This document shows positions 54,326 to 62,983 of a DNA stretch of 64,000 nt, piece after piece (position 1 is the first letter of the stretch; each line of letters opens with the position of its first letter). A program made the position numbers and the translations under genes. Source of the DNA: an uncultured Aquimarina sp. Its GTDB lineage: Bacteria > Bacteroidota > Bacteroidia > Flavobacteriales > Flavobacteriaceae. The notes beneath the pieces were generated by a model. It searched no databases. It was not told the origin of the DNA and saw only the letters and a list, made by a program, of their open reading frames with translations. The DNA lies in the NCBI RefSeq assembly GCF_947500065.1, contig NZ_CANMQT010000002.1, positions 124,001 through 188,000 of the forward strand, given 5' to 3'.

Positions 54326-55870
54326 TTAGTCGATATTGCGAGATATGTGTTTGTAGATCTTGTTAAGGAGATCTTCTTGTATAAACGGTTTATTGATAAA
54401 GTCGTCCATACCTGATCTAAGACATTTTTCCCTTTCTCCCTTTGCATTCTGAGCAGTAAATCCGATTATTGGGATTCGTGACACATCCTTATCACTATAG
54501 TTGTTTCGGATCTTGTGAGTAGCCGTATACCCATTCATTGGGGACATCATAAGATCCATTAATATAATATCGTATTTCTTTTTTTCAACACATTTTATTG
54601 CTTCTTTACCATTCATGGCAGTATCGACAAAAAAACTTCCGTGAGAAATTAATAATTTCATCACCAAATATTGATTTACCTCTTTATCCTCAACCAATAA
54701 AACTCTAAATTTTCGGCCAATTTCCGGAAGCTTATATTTTTTAATTTTCTTCGTATGTTGAGTGTCTACTATTTCGGTTTTAAAAGGAAGATTAAGACTA
54801 AATGAACTCCCTTCATTGATGTTACTGATTACCTTAATAGTTCCATCCATCAGATCAACTAAATTCTTAACAATCGTTAAACCTAATCCAGTTCCAGTGA
54901 CCTGCTTATCTTCATGGAATCGGGTAAACCTATCAAATATGAATTCTAAGTTTTCCTGGGAGATGCCCTCCCCAGTATCTGATACAGTAAAATTAACACT
55001 AAGTTTATTATGCTTTTTATAATTTCTGGTCACTTTAAGACTTACCTTTCCTTCTTTTGTGTATCTAAAGGCATTATTAAGAAGATTAAGAAGTATCTGT
55101 TGTATCCTTATTGGATCACCAATAAGTTCTTGTGGTAAGTTTTTATCCAGATAAACTTCAAAGTCAATATCTTTTTCTTTTGCTAAATGCGTATATCTTT
55201 CCTTAATTTCGTCGATAAGTTTTGTGAAATCAAAGCTTTCTTTTTTGATTTCTAAAGTACCTTCTTCGATTTTTGAAATATCCAGCATATCCGTAATAAT
55301 AGATTCCAAATATTTACTCTCTCGCTTTATAATACCGAGCATTTCTTCTTGATCAAAACTTAGTTTAGTTTTTTCCAAAAGCTCCGTAAAACCAATAATA
55401 CCTGTTAATGGCGTTTTAATTTGATGATTGATATTGGCAATAAGACTGTTTTTAAATTCTTCTTTTTGTTCTAAAAACTGATGTTTTAGCTCTAACTCTC
55501 TATTAATAATCTTAGTCTCTTTCTTCTGTTGCACGATCTTAGTAAGCTCCTGGTATTTTTTTGTGTATTCAAAAATAGCCACTAGTATCTCTGTAGGCTC
55601 AAAACTTATAGTTACATCACATATTTTAATATTAGATGATTCCTCAAAATGGATACATGGAAAAGTGTGTTCCTTATCGCTTCGATTTGGGTTTTTTAAT
55701 AATTCTTTAATAATTCCAAAAAACGGGTGCATATCAAAGATAAAGCTCCCTTCTTCCCAATTAAATAATACAGCATCCGTTTGTTTTATGACTCCTTCAA
55801 AAGAGAGTGCAATAATCTGCATATTCTTTTGAAATTTTAGTCTATATTCTTGATTAAGGATAGATCCCAT
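54326..55870 (-). CDS. Hybrid histidine kinase with C-terminal receiver
   Basis: The 514-residue protein has no membrane helix. The N-terminal ~105 residues resemble a PAS-like sensor, followed by a coiled coil, HisKA with H149 in NINHQIKTPL, a HATPase domain (NLLNNAFRYT, DTGEGI, GTGLGLTIVK) and a receiver domain with phospho-acceptor D439 in IILMDLMMSPMNG and Lys-Pro near residue 492. It senses a cytosolic signal and hands phosphate to its own receiver. It faces the receiver-kinase gene tail to tail. No output domain is encoded nearby. Confidence 0.92.
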   Translation of the reverse strand: MGSILNQEYRLKFQKNMQIIALSFEGVIKQTDAVLFNWEEGSFIFDMHPFFGIIKELLKNPNRSDKEHTFPCIHFEESSNIKICDVTISFEPTEILVAIFEYTKKYQELTKIVQQKKETKIINRELELKHQFLEQKEEFKNSLIANINHQIKTPLTGIIGFTELLEKTKLSFDQEEMLGIIKRESKYLESIITDMLDISKIEEGTLEIKKESFDFTKLIDEIKERYTHLAKEKDIDFEVYLDKNLPQELIGDPIRIQQILLNLLNNAFRYTKEGKVSLKVTRNYKKHNKLSVNFTVSDTGEGISQENLEFIFDRFTRFHEDKQVTGTGLGLTIVKNLVDLMDGTIKVISNINEGSSFSLNLPFKTEIVDTQHTKKIKKYKLPEIGRKFRVLLVEDKEVNQYLVMKLLISHGSFFVDTAMNGKEAIKCVEKKKYDIILMDLMMSPMNGYTATHKIRNNYSDKDVSRIPIIGFTAQNAKGEREKCLRSGMDDFINKPFIQEDLLNKIYKHISRNID

Positions 55871-56135
55871 ATTATCTTAAATCATTTACTTTTATTCCTA
55901 ATATCTATAACCTTCTTACGTTTTGTTATAAAAAGTTTGTTTAAATCTACCCGAACTCTGGAGATAATATACTTGTTCCTATAGGTCAATTAAATATACT
56001 ATTTTTATGACCATCATCCAATTGATCTGTGAATAACAATATTCACTGTTTTTTCTCCATACATAATTAAGAATAGTAAAATACACTTGAATTTCTAGCA
56101 AATAAACCCTCACTACAAACAAGATTCGGCCAAAG

Positions 56136-57023
56136 TTATTTTTTTACTACCTCACCTTGTTGAAAAGTATGGTTCTTGTCCTTATAACGATGCACTTTTT
56201 CTGAGTAATGAAAAGTTTCTACATCTGCTTCTTTAATTTCAAAACCTTGATAAAAGACTTTTCCGTCTACTTTAAGATGTGTTTTATTAAGAATATTTAC
56301 ACTTTCAAAACTAGTGTAAGGAATTATTTGCAATTCTTTTTCGATTCTACCTCTTACATATTCAGCGAAATAGTAAATATTTGTTTTGTCATAAGTAAAA
56401 TAATCGTCCATTTTCTTAAAACTACTCACATCCACATCAAATGCTTTAAAGAATTGATAGGTATGACAATAGGCTTGATTTTTATCTAAATGAAAAGACT
56501 CATTTATTTGTTTAAAAGTAGCATAATCTACATCGATCATTTTATAGTCAAAGAAGTTATTTTTATCATCTTGGGCAAAATATTGATTTAATTGTAGGAA
56601 AGCGGTTGGATTTGCCCCTTCAATAATAGTAGCTTTTGTTTTAAATTTACCTTGCTCTACTTCTCGGTCGAATATATAAACATTGTTTTTATCTAAACCA
56701 ATGTCCCACATCCAATCTTCTTCTTTTGCAAAAAAGCTTTTCACATCAATACTAGGATAATGAGCTGCTCCTCCCTGATAATAAACATTGTTTTTATCCT
56801 TGCCGAATTTATTAGTCAAAACTTCAAAACTACCAACATCAGCTTGTAGTTTAGTGGCCTCTAATTCAAACCAGTTTCCATTAGGACTATAGATAACATC
56901 TGTTTTCGAACTGTTGTAAAAATGACTATTCGATATTTTTTCGTCAACTGGATTTCCTAGAGGGCTACACGCCTGAACTAACCATATAAATGGAGCAAAT
57001 AAAATTTTGAAGATCGTTTTCAT
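56136..57023 (-). CDS. DKNYY-repeat lipoprotein
   Basis: The 295-residue lipoprotein (WLVQAC, acylated Cys19) is built from about six repeats of the DKNYY type, each with a core such as D-K-N-N-V-Y-Y, spaced some 30-45 residues apart and preceded by D-x-x-S-F or D-x-x-T-F. The family is found in Bacteroidota and other bacteria and has no settled function. It precedes the WG-repeat gene end by 70 bp on the same strand, so the WG-repeat gene is transcribed first. Both proteins are repeat-based and may bind ligands or proteins. Confidence 0.82.
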   Translation of the reverse strand: MKTIFKILFAPFIWLVQACSPLGNPVDEKISNSHFYNSSKTDVIYSPNGNWFELEATKLQADVGSFEVLTNKFGKDKNNVYYQGGAAHYPSIDVKSFFAKEEDWMWDIGLDKNNVYIFDREVEQGKFKTKATIIEGANPTAFLQLNQYFAQDDKNNFFDYKMIDVDYATFKQINESFHLDKNQAYCHTYQFFKAFDVDVSSFKKMDDYFTYDKTNIYYFAEYVRGRIEKELQIIPYTSFESVNILNKTHLKVDGKVFYQGFEIKEADVETFHYSEKVHRYKDKNHTFQQGEVVKK

Positions 57024-57093
57024 CTATATTGGGATCGTTTATTTGATTGTAAAAAAGATAGTGTTTTTTTAATTATATCCTTAATCAATCTAA

Positions 57094-58413
57094 TTACATA
57101 AAATATTCAGTACCATCATAAGTGATATAACCCGATTGAAAATTTGCGTTTTTCACGAAAGCAAGTCCGTATTCAAAACGACGTGCTAGAATATATTTAG
57201 GAGGTACAATTTCTTTTCCTGAAGCATCAATGAAACCAAAATTAAAGACTCCCGATATACTCCCAGTGGCTTCAATAGTTTCTATAGTGTTATCAAAATT
57301 TAATTTGGGATCCAGAACCGAAACCAAAGAAAGATCCTCGCAATAAGGATCTATTGTACAATATTTTGGTACTACTACCTCTTCTCCTTTATAATTCGCA
57401 TATCCTAACAATGCTCCTTTTTTAATAGGTATCCTTCCTCGTTCTATTGTTTGTATCACTTGTCCCATTGCTTTAGGTACATCATATTGAATCGGAAGTA
57501 AAAATGTACCATCTGGCTTTACGAGACCCCATTTATCATCTTTAACTACGTGCATAAAACATTCCTCATCAGGACCAAACATTCGGATATAAGAATCGCT
57601 TATTTTTTTTCCTTGTTTATCGATAAAATAAACATATTCATCCTGAAATATAGCACAAGCTCCATGATCAAAATCCAGCGCATATTGATACTGAAAATCA
57701 ATTACTACCACTCCTTTTTCATCAATAAAACCATATAACCCATCTTTTTGAGCAGCACTAAGTCCATCTCTTAACTCTCCTAATTCCGAAAACTGAGGTG
57801 TGACTACCCATTCACCATCATGATTTATGGTCCCCCAATTAGCTCCTTCTTTACAAGCAGCTTGACCATTAGAAAACCCTCTTGCCTCATCATATCTAGC
57901 TTCGACAATCAACGTTCCTGTTTTTGATAAAAGTCCATATTTCTCATTATCTACAAAAGGCCAATTCTCATTTTCTATTGATTTAATATCATCGTATTTA
58001 GGAGCTAGTAACTCTTCTCCTTCTTCTGTGATTAATCCCCATTTGTTATTTTTTTTAAAAGGAGCAATTCCATCAAAAAACTCCTTAATCGCTTCTATTT
58101 CTTTGATGATCTCTATTGGAATTTTTGGATAAGACCTTCCCGAAACCATGGTTCTCCATCCTTTATCAAATGCTTCATCTATTACCATTTCTCCGTCATC
58201 GTGTACAATAGGAATAAGTGTTTCGCCAGTAGAAGAAATCAGACCATATTTATCCTCAAGTCTAACCAATGCAACGTTATCAATAAACGGATAGGTTTGA
58301 TCGTATATTAATGGAATTACAATATTTTTTTTACGATCAGAGAATCCCCATTTCTCTTCTTTTCGAAAAGGTATAAGCTCCGGAAAATACTGAGTTTGTT
58401 TATGATTTTTCAT
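57094..58413 (-). CDS. WG-repeat protein
   Basis: The 439-residue protein has no signal peptide and consists of about ten WG repeats, recognisable by K-W-G or K-Y-G followed by an aromatic or Leu, then I-[DNST]-x-x-G-x-x-[VI]-[VI]-x-P-x-[FY]. Examples are KWGFSDRKKNIVIPLIYD, KWGLITEEGEELLAPKYD and NWGTINHDGEWVVTPQFS. WG-repeat proteins form beta-solenoid-like or propeller-like scaffolds of unknown role. The following DKNYY-repeat gene may be co-transcribed. Confidence 0.85.
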   Translation of the reverse strand: MKNHKQTQYFPELIPFRKEEKWGFSDRKKNIVIPLIYDQTYPFIDNVALVRLEDKYGLISSTGETLIPIVHDDGEMVIDEAFDKGWRTMVSGRSYPKIPIEIIKEIEAIKEFFDGIAPFKKNNKWGLITEEGEELLAPKYDDIKSIENENWPFVDNEKYGLLSKTGTLIVEARYDEARGFSNGQAACKEGANWGTINHDGEWVVTPQFSELGELRDGLSAAQKDGLYGFIDEKGVVVIDFQYQYALDFDHGACAIFQDEYVYFIDKQGKKISDSYIRMFGPDEECFMHVVKDDKWGLVKPDGTFLLPIQYDVPKAMGQVIQTIERGRIPIKKGALLGYANYKGEEVVVPKYCTIDPYCEDLSLVSVLDPKLNFDNTIETIEATGSISGVFNFGFIDASGKEIVPPKYILARRFEYGLAFVKNANFQSGYITYDGTEYFM

Positions 58414-58893
58414 AATATCTTGAGGTATTTTTCTTTAGAAATGAACCAATATAAATATATTATTTTTAAACTAACCACTTGATGAAATTTAGTACATACT
58501 TATATCACATTGACTTTCAATATCTAATAATGCATTAGCAGTATTATAAAATCTATATTCTGAATATCCCTTTAGATTGAAGTGTAGGTGTCTTTCTAAT
58601 TTGAAACACCAATAAAATGATTACTAGGAATTCTTTAAAAAGGATCATCTCTTTTTTCTATTATACAATCTTTGATGCAAGACATCAGATTTTTGGACAT
58701 AAAAAAAACTTCAGAAAATCACTGAAGCTTTTACTTTGTAACCGGATTGAATTAGTTCCTGCACTAGATTTCGTCTTTGGGTTTTAAGTGATAACTCGAC
58801 CAAAAAATCATCTGAGCTTTTCACTAAAAAAGGCTTAAAAATCAATAGATTCCTAAAACGAACAAGACTAACGCTCACTAAAAATATTTTATC
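58414..58893. other. Intergenic region with terminator only
   Basis: This 480-bp gap separates the WG-repeat gene start from the end of the gene at 58894, both on the minus strand. It contains the terminator at 58702-58732 and must contain the WG-repeat promoter. A stretch at 58739-58770 (TGTAACCGGATTGAATTAG) faintly recalls a tRNA 3' end but does not fold convincingly. No gene is visible. Confidence 0.45.
58702..58732 (-). terminator. Rho-independent terminator of the gene at 58894
   Basis: On the minus strand AAAAGCTTCAG (58732-58722 direction) pairs with CTGAAG (58714-58709) and is followed by a T8 tract. The core stem CTTCAG/CTGAAG is 6 bp with an A-rich/T-rich extension. It lies about 160 nt behind the stop codon at 58894. 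Confidence 0.55.
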
Positions 58894-59619
58894 CTATATG
58901 AAGTCTTTTAAAATACCTTTTAAAACTGACGTATCGCTTTCTGTATTTCTAACCAATTTGTTTTCGCCATTACACTCAAACAAAGCGTAGTTAATCTCCA
59001 TTAAGCGTAATTTTTTAGTACGAATAGCTTTCTTTTTAAGCTCCTTATAATATTTTATTTGTTCTTTCCGCGCTTGTTCTTTCTCATCCAATTCTTCGGT
59101 AGCCTCATCCTTTCTATAAAACTCAAGAACCAATTTCAAATCCTCATAATAGGCATCTAAAGGAAGTTTTGTTCTTCCTTTTCCTCTCTTATGGAGATTT
59201 CCTACCAGGGTGTCAAAAGTATGTTTTCTGGATGCTTTTTGTTGTAATAATTCATCACATAAATTTACTAGATAATACTCGTCACTATTTTGAATAGCAC
59301 GTAAATTTTGTTCTTTTTTGCTAACGGGACTTATTAATTCTTTTGGGGCATATTTCTTTCCAGGTGCTACAAAATACCAATAAATATTATCCAATCTTCT
59401 TTCTGCATGTATCGTTGGTATTTTAGCAAGCTGTGATTCCTCATCTAATTTCCGTAATACTTTACGAATCGGCAATCCCTTTTTTTTGTCTTTATTAAAA
59501 ACTCCAGCTTCAATTAATGCAGGCATAATTGCTTTTGCAGGAATCCAATCAATAGAAGGGTTTGTATTAAAATAATGAGTTATCACTTCATTAATCTTTA
59601 CTATATTTTCTTCGCTCAT
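58894..59619 (-). CDS. Unknown protein with possible nuclease-like C-terminal half
   Basis: I place the start at the Met of MSEENIVKIN (59619); an in-frame ATG six codons upstream is possible. The N-terminal ~100 residues look like a winged-helix arrangement (WIPAKAIMPALIEAGVFN ... GLPIRKVLRKL). The C-terminal part has LPLDAYYEDLKLVLEF, a D-(x)n-E spacing like the core of restriction-endonuclease-fold proteins, then a basic helix and a final LMEINYALFECNG strand. I recall a family of uncharacterised proteins with this D-A-Y-Y pattern, but cannot confirm it. It lies divergent from the integrase gene at 59997 and may be part of the same mobile segment. Confidence 0.6.
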   Translation of the reverse strand: MSEENIVKINEVITHYFNTNPSIDWIPAKAIMPALIEAGVFNKDKKKGLPIRKVLRKLDEESQLAKIPTIHAERRLDNIYWYFVAPGKKYAPKELISPVSKKEQNLRAIQNSDEYYLVNLCDELLQQKASRKHTFDTLVGNLHKRGKGRTKLPLDAYYEDLKLVLEFYRKDEATEELDEKEQARKEQIKYYKELKKKAIRTKKLRLMEINYALFECNGENKLVRNTESDTSVLKGILKDFI

Positions 59620-59637
59620 AACATTTAATCTTACCAA

Positions 59638-59996
59638 TTAATTTGGGAGTATATAAAAAATCTTGTTTTCATTACAGTATAATTTTTCAAAAGTAATGTA
59701 TTATCGAATACTTCTCTTATATCTCTTCAATGTAAAATAAATTAAAGAAGGTTCTTTTGGATATTTCCAAAAAAGTGAGGTTGAGGACTATTGATTTTTT
59801 GACAAACCATTATTTATCACTCCAAGGCTTTTTAAAGGTAACGGAAACTATACCCGAATCCATGACCTTCGGGTTATGAGTGTTTTACCCTTACATATCA
59901 AATTAACGCAATTACATTGAAAATCAATTACTTATGTTTAAAAATATATTATTTTACATCAAATAACATCATATAAAACCATAAAATGTTGTACCT
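59638..59996. other. Divergent region between the unknown gene and the integrase gene
   Basis: This 359-bp gap contains the tRNA-like remnant at 59837-59880 and, directly before the integrase start, an 11-bp tandem repeat (ATGTTGTACCT followed by ATGTTGTACCC, 59986-60007). It must also hold both promoters. The usual N-terminal arm domain of the integrase family is not encoded here in any frame I can see. Confidence 0.5.
59837..59880 (-). pseudogene. 3'-half tRNA-Met(CAT)-like remnant, possible attachment site
   Basis: Read on the minus strand, the segment starts CTCATAA (an anticodon loop with CAT) and continues CCCGA, AGGTC (a typical variable loop), a T-arm with TTC in the loop, a 7-nt acceptor-like stretch TTCCGTT, discriminator A and CC. 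The lengths 7+5+5+17+7+1 fit a tRNA exactly from the anticodon loop to the 3' end. The T-stem is degenerate and the expected partner of the anticodon stem is absent upstream, so no functional tRNA is encoded. It lies 117 bp from a tyrosine recombinase gene, which suggests a decayed att site. Confidence 0.45.
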
Positions 59997-60962
59997 ATGT
60001 TGTACCCGAAAATTGTATCTTTACAATCTAAAGATTTTTATACGGCAACGGTAAGATTAGATTTCTTTGCTGTAGCTAATATTCATCTTGAAAATCTAAA
60101 GGGCAGAAACAAACATCATCAATATGATACCGAGATTGGTCGTTTAAAAAAGTTTAAAGCGTTTTTAAGACAAGACGAACTTTCGTTCAGTAAATTAACC
60201 CCTTCCTTGCTTAAGCGCTTTGAAGGTTATCTCTTAGAAAATCAGAAGCGTTCACCAAGAACTGCAGTTAATTATTTAATCTTGATTAGGACAATCTACA
60301 ATCTCGCAATTTCCGAATCCATAGTTGACAGAGGTCGCTATCCTTTTGGAAAAGGTAAAGTGACTATTCGTATTCCAGAATCTCAAAAAATCGGATTGAA
60401 CAAAGAAGAAATTCAGAAATTGGAATCCGCTAACAATCTTTCGGAAGCACAGCAGAATGCTGTTAATGTTTGGCTCATCAGTTTCTATTTTGCAGGTATT
60501 AGGATTGCGGATGTCTTACAACTAAAATGGTCGGATATTGTTGATGACCGTCTACTTTATAGAATGGACAAAAATAGTAAGCTAGTTTCTTTGAAAGTTC
60601 CTGAAAAAGCCAAAAATATATTCCTCATATATAGAAAATTAGAAATACAGAATAATCTTATATTTCCATATCTCGAGAACACTAATTTAAGAAATCAAGA
60701 AGAAGTTTCTGTAAGAACTCAATCTGTTACTCGAAACCTGAATCGAGCATTAAAGAGAGCTTCAATACAAGTTGGTATCAAAAAAAATATGAGTATGCAC
60801 ATCGCTCGTCACAGTTTCGGAAATATTTCAGGCGACAAAATACCCATTCAGATGCTACAAAAATTATATCGCCATTCCTCTATAACTACTACAATTCGCT
60901 ATCAAGCCAACTTCATTCATAAAGATGCTGATGATGCTTTAGATAGTGTTGTGAACTTTTAG
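59997..60962 (+). CDS. Tyrosine recombinase (integrase), N-terminally short
   Basis: The 321-residue protein has an SAM-like core-binding domain (about residues 20-115) and a catalytic domain with R169 in FAGIRIADVL, H268 and R271 in HIARHSFGN, H293 in YRHSS and nucleophile Y302. All expected catalytic residues apart from the less conserved Lys are visible. Bacteroidota integrases of this type are usually near 400 residues and start with an arm-type DNA-binding domain, which is missing here; an in-frame stop 13 nt upstream rules out a longer frame. The recombinase may be inactive or use a different arm function. It sits beside a tRNA-like remnant. Confidence 0.88.
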   Translation: MLYPKIVSLQSKDFYTATVRLDFFAVANIHLENLKGRNKHHQYDTEIGRLKKFKAFLRQDELSFSKLTPSLLKRFEGYLLENQKRSPRTAVNYLILIRTIYNLAISESIVDRGRYPFGKGKVTIRIPESQKIGLNKEEIQKLESANNLSEAQQNAVNVWLISFYFAGIRIADVLQLKWSDIVDDRLLYRMDKNSKLVSLKVPEKAKNIFLIYRKLEIQNNLIFPYLENTNLRNQEEVSVRTQSVTRNLNRALKRASIQVGIKKNMSMHIARHSFGNISGDKIPIQMLQKLYRHSSITTTIRYQANFIHKDADDALDSVVNF

Positions 60963-61007
60963 TAAAATATTGTTGTTAAAAGTCGCTTACATTTCTAAAT
61001 TTACAGA

Positions 61008-61595
61008 ATGGATAGTCAATACACTCCTTTAATTAATAATATGTCAAAATTTGTATCTCTTACAGAAGGTGAGATAAATTTGTTTTGTTCATTTCTCTCT
61101 TTGAAGGAAGTTAAAAAGAAAGATTATTTATTAAGGCAAGGGGAAGTTTGCCATTCAAATAATTTTGTCATTAAAGGTTGTTTTAAAGCATTTGATATTA
61201 ATGATGGCGAAGAAAACATTACACAATTTGCTATTGAGAATTGGTGGCTTGCAGATGTTAAAAGCTTTACAACTCAATGTCCTGCTCTTTTTTTTATTCA
61301 GGCATTAGAAGATTCAGCGGTAATTCAATTACCATATGATAAAATGGAAGAGGTGTATCAAAAAATCCCAAAGATTGAGCGTTTCTTTCGTATAGCTTTT
61401 CAAATATCATTCGCAAACCTACAAGAGCGTATCGTCAAAATGAATAGCTTGTCCGGTAAAGAACGATATAAGCATTTTATAGCTACATACCCAAAAATTG
61501 AACAACGCGTACCACAATACATGATAGGTTCCTATCTTGGTCTAACTCCAGTATTCTTAAGCAATGTTAGAAAAGAGATTGCAAGAGGAAACTAA
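61008..61595 (+). CDS. Crp/Fnr-family regulator
   Basis: The 195-residue protein has a cyclic-nucleotide-binding-type beta-roll (about residues 15-135, with YLLRQGEVCHSNNFVIKGC) and a C-terminal helix-turn-helix (PQYMIGSYLGLTPVFLSNVRKEI, about residues 170-192). It lacks Cys clusters of the Fnr type. It lies 105 bp upstream of the gene set beginning at 61700 on the same strand and is a candidate regulator of it. The effector is unknown. Confidence 0.88.
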   Translation: MDSQYTPLINNMSKFVSLTEGEINLFCSFLSLKEVKKKDYLLRQGEVCHSNNFVIKGCFKAFDINDGEENITQFAIENWWLADVKSFTTQCPALFFIQALEDSAVIQLPYDKMEEVYQKIPKIERFFRIAFQISFANLQERIVKMNSLSGKERYKHFIATYPKIEQRVPQYMIGSYLGLTPVFLSNVRKEIARGN

Positions 61596-61699
61596 AATCT
61601 CAACTTCATATTTTTCTTAAAGTACTTTAATTTTTTTGATTAAAGATTGATAGAGATTTGCATCAGAAATTAATGTAAACTTTTAAATCATTTAATATT

Positions 61700-62167
61700 A
61701 TGAAAAAATTAGCAATAGTATTTGTCTTAAGTCTTGGATTATTCGCTTGTTCCAATACTTCAAAAAAAGAGACCACAAAAAGCGAAGTAGTAGTAAAAGA
61801 GAGTTTTAGTGTTACAGCAAAACAAATCATTGATGCCATCGATAGTGGCGATGCTTCTGTATATTCTAAATTACTCACAGAAGATTCCAGGTTTCGTTTT
61901 GGAAATTATGATATGGTTCAAGGAAAAGCTGCTGTTTATGAAGCACAAACTGCGTTTTATAGTTCTGTAAAAAGCCTTAAACATGAAATACTGAGAACAT
62001 GGAAAGATGACAACAGTATTGTAGTCGATCTAATGGTAACATATGTAAGACATGATGATACCACAATTACACTTCCTGTTGTAGATGTATTTGAAATCAA
62101 AGACAACAAAGTTGATGCTACCATCATTTTTATGGACATAAACCCTTTATATAATACTAAAGGCTAG
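61700..62167 (+). CDS. NTF2-like lipoprotein
   Basis: The 155-residue lipoprotein (LGLFAC, Cys17) carries an NTF2/SnoaL-like domain with I-I-D-A-I-D-S-G-D, F-R-F-G-N and F-M-D-I-N-P-L-Y-N. A close paralog without a signal peptide is encoded at 62984, three genes downstream. The pair share most residues, so one arose from the other. The fold typically binds small hydrophobic ligands; no catalytic site is evident. It starts a compact gene set in which the next gene follows by 5 nt. Confidence 0.82.
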   Translation: MKKLAIVFVLSLGLFACSNTSKKETTKSEVVVKESFSVTAKQIIDAIDSGDASVYSKLLTEDSRFRFGNYDMVQGKAAVYEAQTAFYSSVKSLKHEILRTWKDDNSIVVDLMVTYVRHDDTTITLPVVDVFEIKDNKVDATIIFMDINPLYNTKG

Positions 62168-62172
62168 ATATT

Positions 62173-62565
62173 ATGCTTAAGACAATAGGAATAGACCATG
62201 TAAATATTCAAGTACAGAATTTACAGGAGTCATACCAATTTTACAAGAAACTCTTTGGATTTGAAATATTGAAGAATCAGCCAGAAGAGAACAGCTATAT
62301 TATTGGAAATGAAAACACCAAAATATGTCTTTACGAAGTATCTAATTTACCAAAATACAACAGAAGTAATGGTGGCTTCAATCATTTCTCAATCATAGTG
62401 GAAAACTTTGATGATGTCTTAGAGTTATGTAAAAAACTAGGAGTCTATATATGGCATGGAGGACATATTGTAAAGTGGGAAAAATCACGATCCATTTACA
62501 TCGATGATCCAAATGGATATAATATTGAAATAGGAGATGTTTGGGGCGGAGGTCTTACAGAATAA
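62173..62565 (+). CDS. VOC-family (glyoxalase/dioxygenase fold) protein
   Basis: The 130-residue protein has the beta-alpha-beta-beta-beta vicinal oxygen chelate fold pattern: GIDHVNIQVQNLQESYQFYKK at the N-terminus with a metal-binding His, GGFNHFSI in the middle and DPNGYNIEI near the end with the metal-binding Glu. It could be a lyase, isomerase or dioxygenase on a small molecule. It lies between the NTF2-like lipoprotein and the DoxX-like membrane protein genes. Confidence 0.88.
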   Translation: MLKTIGIDHVNIQVQNLQESYQFYKKLFGFEILKNQPEENSYIIGNENTKICLYEVSNLPKYNRSNGGFNHFSIIVENFDDVLELCKKLGVYIWHGGHIVKWEKSRSIYIDDPNGYNIEIGDVWGGGLTE

Positions 62566-62596
62566 ACAAATTAAAACAAAAATAAATATCAAAATT

Positions 62597-62971
62597 ATGA
62601 AACAAAAAATTTTATTCGTTGTGAGCCTGTTATTTGGGCTTATGATGATCAATTCAGGATTAAACAGTTTTTTTAGTTATATGCCCATGCCAGAAGTATC
62701 GGAAGCTGGCGGACAATTAATGTATGCCTTTGCAAATTCAAAATGGCTATTCCCTCTTATTGGGATTGCAGAAATAATAGGAGGCGCTCTCTTTATTAGC
62801 AACAAACTTCAGGCCTTAGGGGCCATTATTATTTTGCCTGTGACCGTAGGGATTTTATTATTTCACCTTGTGAATGATCCAGCTGGGATACTAATATCAG
62901 TAGTATTATTTGCAATTAACCTTTGGGTGATTATAGAAAATAGAGAAAAATATAATTTACTAATAAAATAA
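62597..62971 (+). CDS. DoxX-like membrane protein
   Basis: From the ATG at 62597 the protein has 124 residues and four membrane helices, with the DoxX/SURF4-like pattern L-I-G-I-A-E-I-I-G-G-A-L-F near the middle. A longer frame begins at 62537 but overlaps the VOC gene and adds a polar N-terminus, so I rejected it. DoxX-like proteins are often associated with oxidative stress or quinone functions; the role here is unknown. Confidence 0.82.
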   Translation: MKQKILFVVSLLFGLMMINSGLNSFFSYMPMPEVSEAGGQLMYAFANSKWLFPLIGIAEIIGGALFISNKLQALGAIIILPVTVGILLFHLVNDPAGILISVVLFAINLWVIIENREKYNLLIK

Positions 62972-62983
62972 AACATTCAAATT

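Noticed and set aside
58739..58775. TGTAACCGGATTGAATTAG as a second tRNA-like end or att site
   Set aside because: On the minus strand the T-loop and stem do not fit a tRNA, and it does not match the remnant at 59837 beyond a few bases.
62537..62971. Longer start for the DoxX-like gene
   Set aside because: It overlaps the VOC gene end by 29 nt and adds a polar 20-residue extension before a normal membrane-protein start at 62597.
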